Shown here one piece after another: positions 33,980 through 43,196 of a DNA stretch of 64,000 nt. The DNA comes from an uncultured Roseicyclus sp. (GTDB lineage: Bacteria > Pseudomonadota > Alphaproteobacteria > Rhodobacterales > Rhodobacteraceae): contig CANLEH010000001.1 of NCBI GenBank assembly GCA_947489665.1, positions 1,460,501 to 1,524,500 of the forward strand. The letters are read 5' to 3'. Positions within the stretch are counted from its first letter, which is position 1; each line of letters begins with the position of its first letter. The notes below the pieces were generated by a model. It saw only the letters and a list, made by a program, of their open reading frames with translations, did no database searches and was not told the origin of the DNA. The position numbers and the translations under genes are program-made.

Positions 33980-34573
33980 ATGCTGGAGTTTTTCTGGGGG
34001 ATGGTCGGGAGCCGGCCTGTTGAGTGGATCGCCGTGGCCTGCGGCATCCTGAATGTCAGCTTGATCATCCGCCGGTCGATCTGGAACTACCCGTTCGGGT
34101 TCGCGGTTGTGACGCTGTATTTCTTCATCTTCTGGGAATATCGCCTTTATAGCGACGCGCTGTTGCAGATCTATTTCTTCGTGATCCAGATCTATGGGCT
34201 TTACTACTGGCTCAAGGGCCGCGCGCCGGATGGGCGCATTGTCGTGGCGCCCTTGGGGGCCGGGGCCTTTGCCGTGTATCTGCTGGCCACGGCATTGGTC
34301 TGGCTGATCGTGGCAAGCCTGATGTCGGCCTATACGGACGCGGCGGCCCCCTATTGGGATGCGGCGGTCGCGGCGTTGAGTGTGACGGCGCAGTTCCTGT
34401 TGTCGCGTCGCCACCTGCAAAGCTGGTATCTGTGGATTGCGGTGGATGTGCTGGCCATCGGCCTGTTCTACACGCGCGGGCTGGAGCCGACGGCAGCGCT
34501 TTATGTGGTTTTCCTGGGTCTGGCGATCACGGGGCTGATCCAGTGGCGCCGTGCCGCCCGCGCAACCGCATGA
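33980..34573 (+). CDS. pnuC: Nicotinamide riboside transporter PnuC
   Basis: A 197-aa membrane protein with about seven helices and PnuC motifs: SIWNYPFGFAVVTLYFFIFW, QIYFFVIQIYGLYYWLKG and the RRHLQSWYLWIAVDVLAIGL segment. PnuC facilitates uptake of nicotinamide riboside, which is trapped by phosphorylation inside the cell. The next gene, overlapping by 4 bp (ATGA), encodes a NadR-type kinase that can do exactly that, so the two form an NAD salvage unit. Confidence 0.93.
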   Translation: MLEFFWGMVGSRPVEWIAVACGILNVSLIIRRSIWNYPFGFAVVTLYFFIFWEYRLYSDALLQIYFFVIQIYGLYYWLKGRAPDGRIVVAPLGAGAFAVYLLATALVWLIVASLMSAYTDAAAPYWDAAVAALSVTAQFLLSRRHLQSWYLWIAVDVLAIGLFYTRGLEPTAALYVVFLGLAITGLIQWRRAARATA

Positions 34574-35562
34574 CCACGCGCGGCTTTCTTTTGGGGAAGT
34601 TCATGCCACCCCATGCAGGCCATTTGCATTGCGCCGAGGTCGGGCGCGCGCGGTGCGATGAGATGACGGTGCTGGTGTGCAGCCACGATGCAGAACCCAT
34701 CGACGGGTGTTTGCGGGCCGAGTGGATGCGCGCTTGCCTGACTGCGCCGGGCTACCGGGTGGTGCATATGCACCGCGACATCCCGCAGGCGCCCGAGGAT
34801 CATCCCGATTTCTGGCCGATCTGGAGGGCCGCGATTGCAGAGCATCACCCCGAGCCCATCGATTGGGTCTTCGGGTCGGAGGCCTATGTGCATCGCCTTG
34901 CCGCCGAAGTCGGGGCGCGGCCGTTTCCGGTGGACCCAGAGCGGCGGGTCGTGCCGGTGTCGGCCAGTGCAATCCGCGCCGACCCGTCGGCCCATTGGGG
35001 CCATGTACCATCCCCTGTCCGAAGCTTTTTCCAGCGGCGTGTGGTTCTTCTGGGGGCCGAGAGCACCGGGAAAACCACTTTGTCGGAGGCTTTGGCAAGC
35101 GACCAGGGGGCCGTCCCGGTTCCGGAATACGGGCGCGATTACGATGCGTTGTTCCGGCACGGCCAGACATGGGAGGCGGACGATTTTGCCGCCATCGTGG
35201 ATGGCCATGCGGCCTTGGCCACGGCCGTGGCGATGCGCGGTGGACCGATGGTGATTGAGGATACCGACGCTATCCAAACGCTTGTCTGGGCCGAGGCGTT
35301 GTTGGGCTCCGTGCCCAAGGAGTTGGTGGCGCAGGCGCAAAGCTTGGCGGGAGAGGGGCGCAAGACCTATCTGCTGCTGGATCATGCGACGCCCTGGCAC
35401 GACGATGGCACGCGCCACTTCCCTGACCCGGCGCGGCGGGCGTGGTTCACGGAGCGGCTGGAGGCCTGGCTGGAGGCATTCGGGGCCGATTGGCATCGGA
35501 TCTCGGGCCCGGACTGGGCCGCGCGCGCCGCCGCGGCCCGATCCGCCCTTGGCTGCGCCTAG
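34570..35562 (+). CDS. nadR: NadR-type NMN adenylyltransferase / ribosylnicotinamide kinase
   Basis: A 330-aa bifunctional enzyme. The N-terminal nucleotidyltransferase domain (1-150) starts GFLLGKFMPPHAGHL with the HxGH motif and has a VPVSASAIRADP segment like ISSTxIR. The C-terminal kinase domain has a P-loop (VLLGAESTGKTTLSEAL) and VIEDTDAIQT. There is no N-terminal helix-turn-helix, unlike the enterobacterial repressor NadR, so it is an enzyme only. It would convert nicotinamide riboside imported by PnuC to NMN and then NAD. Its last four bases overlap the convergent usp gene. Confidence 0.92.
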   Translation: MTTRGFLLGKFMPPHAGHLHCAEVGRARCDEMTVLVCSHDAEPIDGCLRAEWMRACLTAPGYRVVHMHRDIPQAPEDHPDFWPIWRAAIAEHHPEPIDWVFGSEAYVHRLAAEVGARPFPVDPERRVVPVSASAIRADPSAHWGHVPSPVRSFFQRRVVLLGAESTGKTTLSEALASDQGAVPVPEYGRDYDALFRHGQTWEADDFAAIVDGHAALATAVAMRGGPMVIEDTDAIQTLVWAEALLGSVPKELVAQAQSLAGEGRKTYLLLDHATPWHDDGTRHFPDPARRAWFTERLEAWLEAFGADWHRISGPDWAARAAAARSALGCA

Positions 35563-35993
35563 TGCACCGTCAGGACTGAACATTCCGCGCCATGGCCGAC
35601 CTTCTGGCTGACGGATCCCAGGAACAGGCTGGCCACCGAGCCGAGCCCGCGGCGACCCATGACGATCAGGTCCGCGTCATTGAGTTTGGCGATGCGCAGG
35701 ATCGTTTCAGTCGGATCGCCAGCCATGACGTGGGTGCTGGCAGGTGTGACCCCGGCCTCTGTCGCCTGTGCCAAGGCGGCTTCCATGACGGCTTTGCCAG
35801 CCTCTTCGATTTTTTCGGCGGTCAACGGCAGTTCAACAACCGAATAGCCCACGGCGACCATGGTTGTGTCGATCTGTGGTGTATGGACCAGGTGCAGCTC
35901 GGCCCCGAGTGTTTTGGCCAATTCGCATGCCTTGTCGAGCGCATGTTTGGACGGATCCGAGCCGTCGACGGGGGCGATGATGGTCTTGAACAT
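35559..35993 (-). CDS. Universal stress protein (UspA family)
   Basis: A 144-aa single Usp domain: MFKTIIAPVDGSDPSKHALDKA at the start and the ATP-binding GRRGLGSVASLFLGSVSQKV near the end (G-2x-G-9x-G-S), so it belongs to the ATP-binding subgroup. Its cytoplasmic stress role is poorly defined in general. It is convergent with nadR, with its own promoter region upstream at 35994-36101. Confidence 0.93.
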   Translation of the reverse strand: MFKTIIAPVDGSDPSKHALDKACELAKTLGAELHLVHTPQIDTTMVAVGYSVVELPLTAEKIEEAGKAVMEAALAQATEAGVTPASTHVMAGDPTETILRIAKLNDADLIVMGRRGLGSVASLFLGSVSQKVGHGAECSVLTVH

Positions 35994-36101
35994 GGTGTGT
36001 CCTTTCCAGACTGTTCGCGCAATTGGCTGCGCTTACGAGTCTGGCAGAACGGGGGCGTGGGCGCTTTGAGATGGATCAAGCGGGGCCGGTTCGACCGATG
36101 C

Positions 36102-38180
36102 TCAGCCCCGCTTGGAGGGTTTGCGGAAGGGCCGCGCTTCTCCACTCTGGGCCTTTGCGGATGTCTTGTGTTTTGACTTGTGGCGCTGCTTGCGCCCCCC
36201 CAGAGACTTTCCCGGATCAGACGCGCTGTTGTCGGGCTTTTGGCGCTTTTTGTCGCCAGGTGCGGACTGCGGCTTGGTCTTGGGGCCGTCGGTTTTGGGT
36301 TGCGATGGCTTGGCTTTGCCGTGCGTGGGCTTGGGTTTTTTGTTGCTCTTGCTATGCGCGGGCTTTTCGCTGCGGGCCGGTTGAGCCGCGGGTTTTGCCG
36401 GGGGCTTGCCTTTGTGTTTGTGGGGCTGCTTCGCGGGCTTGTCCGTTTGGTCCGCACCATCGGACGTCTGAGCGGGCTTCGCGGGTTTGCCTTTGTGCGG
36501 CTTATGTGCGGGCGCAGGCGCGGCGGGCATGTGGGCGGCGGCGGGCGGCCCCTTGGGGGACGCATCGAAATCCGGCAGGCCGGGCAATTGGGTCAGCTTC
36601 GCGCCTTGCTCCATCACCATCTCAGGGCCCAGTTCCTGGGTCATGGCTGGGATGGCCTCGTTGGCGATCTCAATGAAGGTTTCCTGAAACTGGACGCGAA
36701 TGGCGCCGATGGCGTCCTTCGAGATGCCTGCGTTGCGGCAGATCATTGGCAAAAGCCAGCGCGGCTCGGCCCGGTGCTTGCGGCCGAGCGACAGGGAAAA
36801 CCATGTGCTTGGCCCGAAATCCGCGTGTTCGCGGCCCTTGCGGGCGGGGCGTTCACCGGGGGCGGGGACGGCGCTGAGCAGTTCAGGGGCCGAGTGACGC
36901 TCACGGTAGAGGCGCAGGTAGGCGGCGGCGATCTGTTCGGGTTGGTGGAGGTTCAGCAGCTTTTCAGCAAAGGCGCGTTCCTCACCGCTGAGCGCGTCAT
37001 TCCACGCAGGGTCAGCGAGGATGCGATCCTCGTCGCGGGCGCGGATGTCGTCGGGGGAGGGGGGCGTGCCCCATTCGGCCTGAAGCTTGCCGCCTTTGAG
37101 CAGGCGTTGAGCCTTGGCGCGTTGACGGCCGGGGACGATCAGGACGGATGTGCCCTTACGGCCCGCGCGGCCTGTGCGGCCCGAGCGGTGTAGGAGGGAT
37201 TCGGAATTGGACGGAAGATCGGCGTGGATCACCAGCTCCAACCCCGGAAGGTCGATGCCGCGGGCAGCCACATCGGTGGCCACACAGACCCGCGCGCGCC
37301 CGTCGCGGAGGGCTTGCAAAGCGTTGGTGCGTTCTGCCTGACTAAGCTCACCGGACAGCGAGACGACGGAGAGGCCCCGATTGGAAAACTTGGCGCTGAG
37401 GCGGGCCACCATGGAGCGGGTGTTGGCGAAAACGATGGCGGTTTGCGCCTCGTGATAGCGCAGAAGGTTGATGATGGCCTTTTCGATATCGGAAGGGGCC
37501 ACTTCCAGGGCGCGATAGGCGATATCGGTGTGCTGTGTATCGGCGCTGCCGATCTTGAGGCGCTGTGCGTTGTCCTTCTGGTGCGTCTGGGCGAGTTTCG
37601 TGATGCCGTGGGGCACGGTCGCAGAGAACATCAAGGTGCGCCGGTCGGCGGGGGTCTGGTCGAGGATGAATTCCAGATCCTCGGCAAATCCCATATCGAG
37701 CATTTCATCAGCTTCATCGAGGACGACGGTGCGCAGGCCGGATAGGTCGATCACACCTCGCATGGCGTGGTCGCGCAGCCGTCCCGGCGTGGCAACCACC
37801 ACGTGCGCGCCGCGTTCGAGCGCGCGACGTTCGGTGCGCGTGTCCATACCGCCCACGGCGGAGGCGGTGACAATCCCGGCCTCGGCATAGAGCCAGTCGA
37901 ATTCGCGGCGGACCTGCATGGCCAGTTCGCGCGTGGGGGCGATGACGAGCGCCAGCGGCGTTGCGGCAGGACCGAAGCGGCCTTCGCCGTCGAGGATGTC
38001 TCCCGCCATCGCGAGCCCGAAGCCCACGGTCTTGCCGGACCCGGTTTGCGCAGAGACCAACAGGTCGATCCCGGCCAGGGCCGAGTTCGAGACCGCCTCT
38101 TGAACAGGGGTCAGGCCGCTATAGCCCTTTTTTTCAAGCGCGGTGGAGAGCGTCTTTGGAACGCCGGAAAAGTCTTTCAT
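36102..38180 (-). CDS. DEAD-box ATP-dependent RNA helicase with long basic tail
   Basis: A 692-aa helicase. The RecA-like core (1-370) has the Q motif, AQTGSGKT, PTRELA, VLDEADEMLDMGF, FSATVP and HRSGRTGRAGRKG. Residues 440-520 look like a DbpA-type RNA-binding domain (RAEPRWLLPMICRNAGISK). The last 140 residues are a low-complexity Lys/Pro/Ala tail, probably disordered and RNA-binding. This fits DeaD/CsdA-like roles in ribosome assembly or cold-shock RNA unwinding. The gene is probably monocistronic. Confidence 0.94.
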   Translation of the reverse strand: MKDFSGVPKTLSTALEKKGYSGLTPVQEAVSNSALAGIDLLVSAQTGSGKTVGFGLAMAGDILDGEGRFGPAATPLALVIAPTRELAMQVRREFDWLYAEAGIVTASAVGGMDTRTERRALERGAHVVVATPGRLRDHAMRGVIDLSGLRTVVLDEADEMLDMGFAEDLEFILDQTPADRRTLMFSATVPHGITKLAQTHQKDNAQRLKIGSADTQHTDIAYRALEVAPSDIEKAIINLLRYHEAQTAIVFANTRSMVARLSAKFSNRGLSVVSLSGELSQAERTNALQALRDGRARVCVATDVAARGIDLPGLELVIHADLPSNSESLLHRSGRTGRAGRKGTSVLIVPGRQRAKAQRLLKGGKLQAEWGTPPSPDDIRARDEDRILADPAWNDALSGEERAFAEKLLNLHQPEQIAAAYLRLYRERHSAPELLSAVPAPGERPARKGREHADFGPSTWFSLSLGRKHRAEPRWLLPMICRNAGISKDAIGAIRVQFQETFIEIANEAIPAMTQELGPEMVMEQGAKLTQLPGLPDFDASPKGPPAAAHMPAAPAPAHKPHKGKPAKPAQTSDGADQTDKPAKQPHKHKGKPPAKPAAQPARSEKPAHSKSNKKPKPTHGKAKPSQPKTDGPKTKPQSAPGDKKRQKPDNSASDPGKSLGGRKQRHKSKHKTSAKAQSGEARPFRKPSKRG

Positions 38181-38271
38181 GGATCACCAAATGCCGGGGA
38201 AGCCGTGGCCCTAGTGCGTTTTGTGGGCGGTGTATAGCCCGCGTGGCGTGCGTCTGGCGGCGAGCGCCAAG

Positions 38272-38300
38272 AAAAAGCCCGGCGATTTGCATCGCCGGGC
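38272..38300 (-). terminator. Rho-independent terminator of the second binding-protein gene
   Basis: On the minus strand the perfect 10-bp stem GCCCGGCGAT / ATCGCCGGGC (38277-38286 with 38291-38300) and a 4-base loop are followed by TTTTTC. It lies 26 bp after the stop of the gene at 38326-39915. Confidence 0.8.
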
Positions 38301-38325
38301 GTTCTGTTTGGGTAAGGTGTGCGCC

Positions 38326-39915
38326 TTAGTTCAGTTCAAAATACTTGAACAGGACCTGATCGTCCGCATCCACTTCCGAGGACCAGGCATCCGAGATGCC
38401 CCAGTTCAGGACCTGGTTGTGGATGGGCAGATAGATCAGCTCTTCCTCGGACATGGCAAAGAGGTCCGCGATGGTCTGGTTGCGCACGTCGAGGTCCGTT
38501 TCGGACGACAGCGAGACGATCATCTCGTTCATCTCAGGATTGTCGAAGCGCGTGCCGTTCCACGAGCCACGGCCTTCGGAGCGACCGTGATAGAGGAAGT
38601 TAAAGATATACTCCGCGTCATAGGTCGGAACGCCCCAGCCAAGGAGGTAGAAGTCGGTCTCCAGGTTGGCGATCAGCGGGAAGTGCTGCGCACGCGGCAG
38701 GGCCGATAGGTTCACGGTAATGCCGAGCTGCGCGAACATGCCCACGGCCGCCTGACAGATCGCTTCGTCGTTGATGTAGCGATCGTTGGGGCAGTCGAGC
38801 TGGATGGTAAAGCCGTCCGGGTAGCCAGCTTCTGCCATCAGGGCGCGGGCAGCGTCGATGTCATAGGCGGGATATTCATCCAGCTCAGCCGTCCAGCCGT
38901 TGACCGGCGGGGGCGACAGAACACCGGCGGGGGCCGACTGGCCGCGCATGACGATCTGTTGGATCGCTTCGCGGTTGATGGCCATGTTCATCGCCTGGCG
39001 CACCAGCGGGTTGGCGAGCGGGTTTTCACCCTCGACATCATCAAGCGTCAGGTCGTCGTCGCCCACGTTCATGCCGAAGAAGATCACGCGGTTCTGCGGC
39101 CCGGAGAGAAGCCCGATGCCATCGGCGGCTTCCACACGTTCAAGGTCTTGGACGGGCACGTCCTGGATGAAGTCCACTTCACCACCAAGGAACGCGGCCA
39201 GACGGGTGGCGGGGTTCTGGATCGGCGTGAAGACGATCTGGGTGATGTCCATCGGATATTCATCCGCGCCCCAATAGCCGTCGTTGCGGTTCAGGACGGT
39301 TTCGGTATCGGGCGTGCGGCTTTCAAGGATGAAAGGCCCTGTTCCGTTGACGTTGCGGGCTGCGAAGGTGTCTTCACCACCTGCATAATCCTGCACGTTT
39401 TCGGAGCCATTTTCGGTCGTCCAGCCCTCATCCATCATCATGATGTTTGTCAGGTTGTTGGGCAGAAGCGGGTTCGGGCCGTCGGTTTCGATCTCAACCG
39501 TGTAGTCGCCCGTGGCGCGGACTTCGACGACGCCGGAGAGGAGTTCCTTGAAGTTCGACGTCTCCTGCATCGCGCGGTTCAGCGAGAACACCACGTCGGA
39601 TGCATCAAACGTTTCGCCGCCGTGGAACGTGACGCCTTCGCGGATCTGGAAGACCCAGACGTTCGGGTTATCAGCCGATGGCTCCCACGAGGTGGCGAGG
39701 GTGGGGACCATGGCACCGGTCATGTCGTTGAGAACGAGCGGCTCATAAATCTGGTGCATGAGGGTCGTGGTCGGACCCTCATTCTGGGAATGCGGATCGA
39801 GCGTAAGGGCCTCGGCCGCGCGGGCCCATCGCAAGGTCTCGGCATTCAAAGTTGTGGCCGTCAGGGCAGTCGTGGCCAGTAGGGCCGCGCTGAAGGCGGT
39901 GAAACGGTTCATCAT
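38326..39915 (-). CDS. ABC transporter solute-binding protein, family 5 (orphan paralogue)
   Basis: A 529-aa exported protein with a signal peptide (MNRFTAFSAALLATTALTA, cleavage after LNA) and the family motif WVFQIREGVTFHGGETFDASD. It is a close relative of the protein at 32242-33795 (both contain CPNDRY-x-NDEA-x-CQA and the DGYWGADEYP/FDGWWGEVEH region), but no permease or ATPase adjoins it. It may supply the transporter at 27647-31986 with a second ligand. Two adjacent ATG codons (39915, 39912) are possible starts after GGGAGAAG. It ends in a good terminator. Confidence 0.92.
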   Translation of the reverse strand: MMNRFTAFSAALLATTALTATTLNAETLRWARAAEALTLDPHSQNEGPTTTLMHQIYEPLVLNDMTGAMVPTLATSWEPSADNPNVWVFQIREGVTFHGGETFDASDVVFSLNRAMQETSNFKELLSGVVEVRATGDYTVEIETDGPNPLLPNNLTNIMMMDEGWTTENGSENVQDYAGGEDTFAARNVNGTGPFILESRTPDTETVLNRNDGYWGADEYPMDITQIVFTPIQNPATRLAAFLGGEVDFIQDVPVQDLERVEAADGIGLLSGPQNRVIFFGMNVGDDDLTLDDVEGENPLANPLVRQAMNMAINREAIQQIVMRGQSAPAGVLSPPPVNGWTAELDEYPAYDIDAARALMAEAGYPDGFTIQLDCPNDRYINDEAICQAAVGMFAQLGITVNLSALPRAQHFPLIANLETDFYLLGWGVPTYDAEYIFNFLYHGRSEGRGSWNGTRFDNPEMNEMIVSLSSETDLDVRNQTIADLFAMSEEELIYLPIHNQVLNWGISDAWSSEVDADDQVLFKYFELN

Positions 39916-40068
39916 TGTCTTCTCCCGGTTGGTCCCCGTGTCTGGGGTCAGTCACGTCAGTCGTTGCTGATGGGTGGAAGAGTATGGACGGATTTCGAAA
40001 TGTCCAGCGGGCTTGGCGACGGGCGCCGGGGTGATTAAATCGGGCAAGGTACAAAGAAGGGACATGTC

Positions 40069-40500
40069 ATGGAAACGGAATTCACGCCCTGGGCGTCGCT
40101 GGCCGGCGGCGCGATGATCGGGTTGGCGGCGGTGTTTCTGATGGCCGTGGCGGGCCGCGTCATGGGGGCCACGGGCATTCTGGCGGGCGCGCTGTTGCCG
40201 GCGGACCGCGACGATGGGCTTTGGCGCTGGGTGATGATTGCGGGCATGGTAACAGCGCCTGCGTTTTATCTGCTTGGAACAGGCGATTGGCCGGAAATCA
40301 CCGTGCCGGTCAGCACGCCGATGCTGTTGATAGGCGGCTTTCTTGTTGGTCTCGGCGTGACCTTTGGCGGTGGCTGTACCTCTGGCCACGGAGTTTGCGG
40401 GATCGCGAGGTTTTCCGTCCGCTCCATCGTGGCGACGGGGGTGTTCATGGTGGCGTGTTTCGCCACCGTCTACATCGTGCGCCATGTGGTGGGGGGCTGA
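40069..40500 (+). CDS. YeeE/YedE-family sulfur transporter subunit (PmpA-like)
   Basis: A 143-aa membrane protein with about four helices and the signature GGGCTSGHGVCG, whose Cys is thought to contact sulfur compounds such as thiosulfate during transport. It pairs with the next gene (half-size partner) and with a persulfide dioxygenase-like enzyme downstream, an arrangement known from the bigR-blh loci of alphaproteobacteria. The ribosome site AGAAGGGA precedes the ATG. Confidence 0.9.
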   Translation: METEFTPWASLAGGAMIGLAAVFLMAVAGRVMGATGILAGALLPADRDDGLWRWVMIAGMVTAPAFYLLGTGDWPEITVPVSTPMLLIGGFLVGLGVTFGGGCTSGHGVCGIARFSVRSIVATGVFMVACFATVYIVRHVVGG

Positions 40501-40503
40501 GCC

Positions 40504-40935
40504 ATGCGGTTGATCTTGATCTTTCTGATAGGGGCTTTGTTCGGCCTTGGCATCGTCATCTCAGGCATGGGAAACCCGGCCAAGGTGGTGAATTTCTTCG
40601 ATATTGCAGGCACATGGGACCCGAGCCTGATCTTTGTGATGGGCGGCGCCCTGGCCGTAACCCTGGTGGGCTACCGCGTGGCCGTCCCACGTGCGCGGCC
40701 CCTGTTTGACGTGAATTTCCATTTGCCAGTTGCCAAGCAGATCGACCGGCGATTGGTGCTGGGTGCCACCACGTTCGGCGTGGGCTGGGGGATTGCCGGG
40801 TTCTGCCCCGGAGGCGCCCTGCCAGTCCTGGGCGCATTTGATGCGTCGGTGTGGCTCTTCACGGGGGCACTTGTGGCGGGTATCCTTGTCGCACGGTTGG
40901 GGCCTGGCCTGTTGGCCCGCCGCGCGTCTGCTTGA
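40504..40935 (+). CDS. DUF6691/YeeE-family sulfur transporter subunit (PmpB-like)
   Basis: A 143-aa membrane protein, the second half-size partner of the YeeE/YedE pair. It has the conserved GWGIAGFCPGGALPVLG with the functional Cys, and starts 3 bp after the first gene. With it, the protein would form a full sulfur-compound channel in the inner membrane. Confidence 0.9.
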   Translation: MRLILIFLIGALFGLGIVISGMGNPAKVVNFFDIAGTWDPSLIFVMGGALAVTLVGYRVAVPRARPLFDVNFHLPVAKQIDRRLVLGATTFGVGWGIAGFCPGGALPVLGAFDASVWLFTGALVAGILVARLGPGLLARRASA

Positions 40936-40947
40936 GGAGGTGAGAGA

Positions 40948-41829
40948 ATGGCTTATCCGGTTGACATGAACGTGCATCCGAAGGTGACGGGGTTCTTTGA
41001 CGAGGCGACCAATACGATCTCTTACGTGGTGCAGGACCCCGATAGCCCGGCCTGCGCCGTAATCGATACGGTTCTGGATATCGACTATGCGGCGGGACGG
41101 ATCAGCTATGACAGCGCCGATGAGATCATCGCCTTCGTGCAAGAAAACGGCTTGCAAGTCGAATGGCTGATCGAGACCCATGTCCACGCAGATCACCTGT
41201 CAGCGGCGCCCTACCTGCAAGAGAAACTGGGCGGCAAGATTGGGATCGGCGAGAAGATCACGCAAGTGCAGGAGGTCTTTGGGAAGGTCTTCAACGAGGG
41301 CACGGAGTTCCAACGCGACGGATCGCAATTTGATGCGCTGTTCAAGGATGGCGACACGTACGAGGTTGGCGGCATGACCTGTTTTGCGATGGCCACGCCC
41401 GGCCATACGCCTGCGTGCATGGTCCACGTTGCAGGGGATGCGGCCTTTGTTGGCGACACGCTGTTCATGCCCGACGGAGGCTCGGCCCGGTGCGATTTTC
41501 CGGGCGGCGATGCTGGGGAATTGTACGACTCGATCCAGAAGGTTCTGAGCCTGCCGGACGAGATGCGGCTGTTCATCTGCCATGATTACGGGCCCGGTGG
41601 ACGTGCGATTGCGTGGGAGACGACCGTTGCCGAGGAGCGGGAGCGCAACATTCACCTTGCCGGTGGCACCTCGCGTGAAGAGTTCATCCGGGTGCGCGAA
41701 GAGCGGGATGCGACGCTGGCCATGCCCAAGCTGATCATCCCTTCGCTTCAGGTGAATATGCGCGCAGGCGATATTCCAACAGATGGCGACGGGCGCCCGG
41801 TTCTGAAGGTGCCGTTGAACGGATTGTAG
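40948..41829 (+). CDS. Blh-like MBL-fold persulfide dioxygenase (sulfur dioxygenase)
   Basis: A 293-aa metallo-beta-lactamase-fold hydrolase of the ETHE1/Blh group. The metal motif ETHVHADHLSAAPYL is complete, followed by TPGHTPACMVHVAGDAAFVGDTLFMPDGGSAR and CHDYGPGGR. These enzymes oxidise persulfides, such as glutathione persulfide, to sulfite during sulfide detoxification. It is last in the operon with the YeeE pair and has a strong ribosome site (GAGGAGGTGAGAG). The repressor BigR usually found beside it is not present here. Confidence 0.92.
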   Translation: MAYPVDMNVHPKVTGFFDEATNTISYVVQDPDSPACAVIDTVLDIDYAAGRISYDSADEIIAFVQENGLQVEWLIETHVHADHLSAAPYLQEKLGGKIGIGEKITQVQEVFGKVFNEGTEFQRDGSQFDALFKDGDTYEVGGMTCFAMATPGHTPACMVHVAGDAAFVGDTLFMPDGGSARCDFPGGDAGELYDSIQKVLSLPDEMRLFICHDYGPGGRAIAWETTVAEERERNIHLAGGTSREEFIRVREERDATLAMPKLIIPSLQVNMRAGDIPTDGDGRPVLKVPLNGL

Positions 41830-41889
41830 GGGTCGGTCGGAAGACGCTCGGCTGACGCCATCGCCCCTCCCGCCGTCCCGTAAGGCGCA

Positions 41890-42672
41890 TTATGCGGCGA
41901 GGTCGATCCAGACCGGGACGTGGTCAGACGGCTTTTCGCGGCCGCGCACGTCCTTTTCTATCCAGCAATCCTGAAGGAGGTCTGCCGCTTCGGGGCTGAG
42001 CAGGTGATGGTCGATGCGGATGCCGTCGTTTCGGTCCCATGCGCCGGCCTGATAATCCCAGAAGGAATACAGGCCCGGCGCCTGGTTGCGGGCGCGGAAG
42101 GCTTCGGTCAGGCCGAGGCTAAGGAGGCGACGAAAGGCGGCGCGGCTTTCCGGGCGGGCAAGCGCATCTTCCTGCCAGACCTCCGGGCGGGCCGCGTCTT
42201 CGTCCTGCGGGATAATGTTGTAATCGCCGGCCATGACGAAGGGGATTTCCTGCGCCATCATATCGGCGGCATGGGCATGGAGCCGCTCCATCCAGGCCAG
42301 TTTGTAGTCGTATTTCGGGCCCGGCACGGGGTTGCCATTGGGCAGGTAGAGGCCGCAGAGGCGAACCGGATGGGTGTCGCCCATGACGGTGGCCTCAATC
42401 CAGCGGGCCTGTTCGTCGCTGTCATCGCCGGGCAGGCCGCGGCTCAAGTCTTCCAGTGGCAGTTTCGACAGGATCGCGACGCCGTTGAAGCCCTTTTGAC
42501 CGTGGGTTTCGACGTTATAGCCTTTGTCCTCAAAGATCTCGCGCGGGAAGCCTTCATCCACCGATTTGATCTCTTGCAAGAGGGCGACGTCAGGTTGCGC
42601 TTCGTCCAGCCAATCGGTGAGTGCGTTGATGCGTGCTTTGACGCCGTTGATGTTGAAGGTCGCGATCTTCAT
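41890..42672 (-). CDS. xthA: Exodeoxyribonuclease III
   Basis: A 260-aa AP endonuclease/3'-exonuclease of the EEP superfamily. Motifs: KIATFNINGVKAR, LLQEIKSVDEGFP, the GDYNIIPQDED metal site, DYQAGAWDRNDGIRIDHHLLS and the final SDHVPVWIDL. It acts in base-excision repair. The start is the ATG at 42672, where the conserved N-terminus begins, with GGGAGGGG just upstream. Confidence 0.95.
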   Translation of the reverse strand: MKIATFNINGVKARINALTDWLDEAQPDVALLQEIKSVDEGFPREIFEDKGYNVETHGQKGFNGVAILSKLPLEDLSRGLPGDDSDEQARWIEATVMGDTHPVRLCGLYLPNGNPVPGPKYDYKLAWMERLHAHAADMMAQEIPFVMAGDYNIIPQDEDAARPEVWQEDALARPESRAAFRRLLSLGLTEAFRARNQAPGLYSFWDYQAGAWDRNDGIRIDHHLLSPEAADLLQDCWIEKDVRGREKPSDHVPVWIDLAA

Positions 42673-42821
42673 GGGCCCCTCCCGGTTTGAGGGCCTTTGT
42701 GCCTGCTTGGCCGGGTAAAGCCAAGCGGGGCCTTGCCGATCATTATTCCCCGCCCCATCTGGGTTTTGCTGCGCTGCCGCATGGGGTAGGCAGATGGAAA
42801 CGATCAACATTGAGGTAAGAG

Positions 42822-43196
42822 ATGTTCAAGTTCCTGTTTGGTGGAAAGAAAGTTTCCGAAGAGGCTGTTCCGGAAACGGATCGGGAGCAGTTCAAGCGGC
42901 TGACGACGGACCTGAATGCGTTGATCGATAGCTTGCCCACAAAGCCAAAGGTAACGTTGGACCCTGCAACAGGGCGGATCGAGTTGGAGGAGCCGGAGCA
43001 ATTTGCAGATGAGGCGCTGGCTTTGCCAGCACCCGCGGCGAAGGAGGAAGCAGCGGGGCCAGCCGAGGCGGACGCCAAGCCCGTTGCGGCCGACAAAATC
43101 ACTGAGGGGGATGCCGTGGCCGCCGCGCCAAAAGCGCCGGTGCCAAATCCGCCGAAGCCCAACCCACCGCAGCCGAGCGCCCCTGAGGCGCGCTAG
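42822..43196 (+). CDS. Small acidic, Pro/Ala-rich protein of unknown function
   Basis: A 124-aa protein starting MFKFLFGGKK after a good ribosome site (GAGGTAAGAG). Residues 20-70 are helical and charged. The last 50 residues are Pro/Ala/Glu-rich (PNPPKPNPPQPSAPEAR) and probably disordered. There is no signal peptide. The short hydrophobic-aromatic N-terminus could bind membrane. It is convergent with the STAS-like gene by 4 bp. I do not recognise a family. Confidence 0.65.
   Translation: MFKFLFGGKKVSEEAVPETDREQFKRLTTDLNALIDSLPTKPKVTLDPATGRIELEEPEQFADEALALPAPAAKEEAAGPAEADAKPVAADKITEGDAVAAAPKAPVPNPPKPNPPQPSAPEAR

Noticed and set aside
42743-43162. Minus-strand frames opposite the small acidic protein
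   Set aside because: The plus-strand frame has a good ribosome site and a typical N-terminus (MFKFLFGGKK). The antisense frames lack both.
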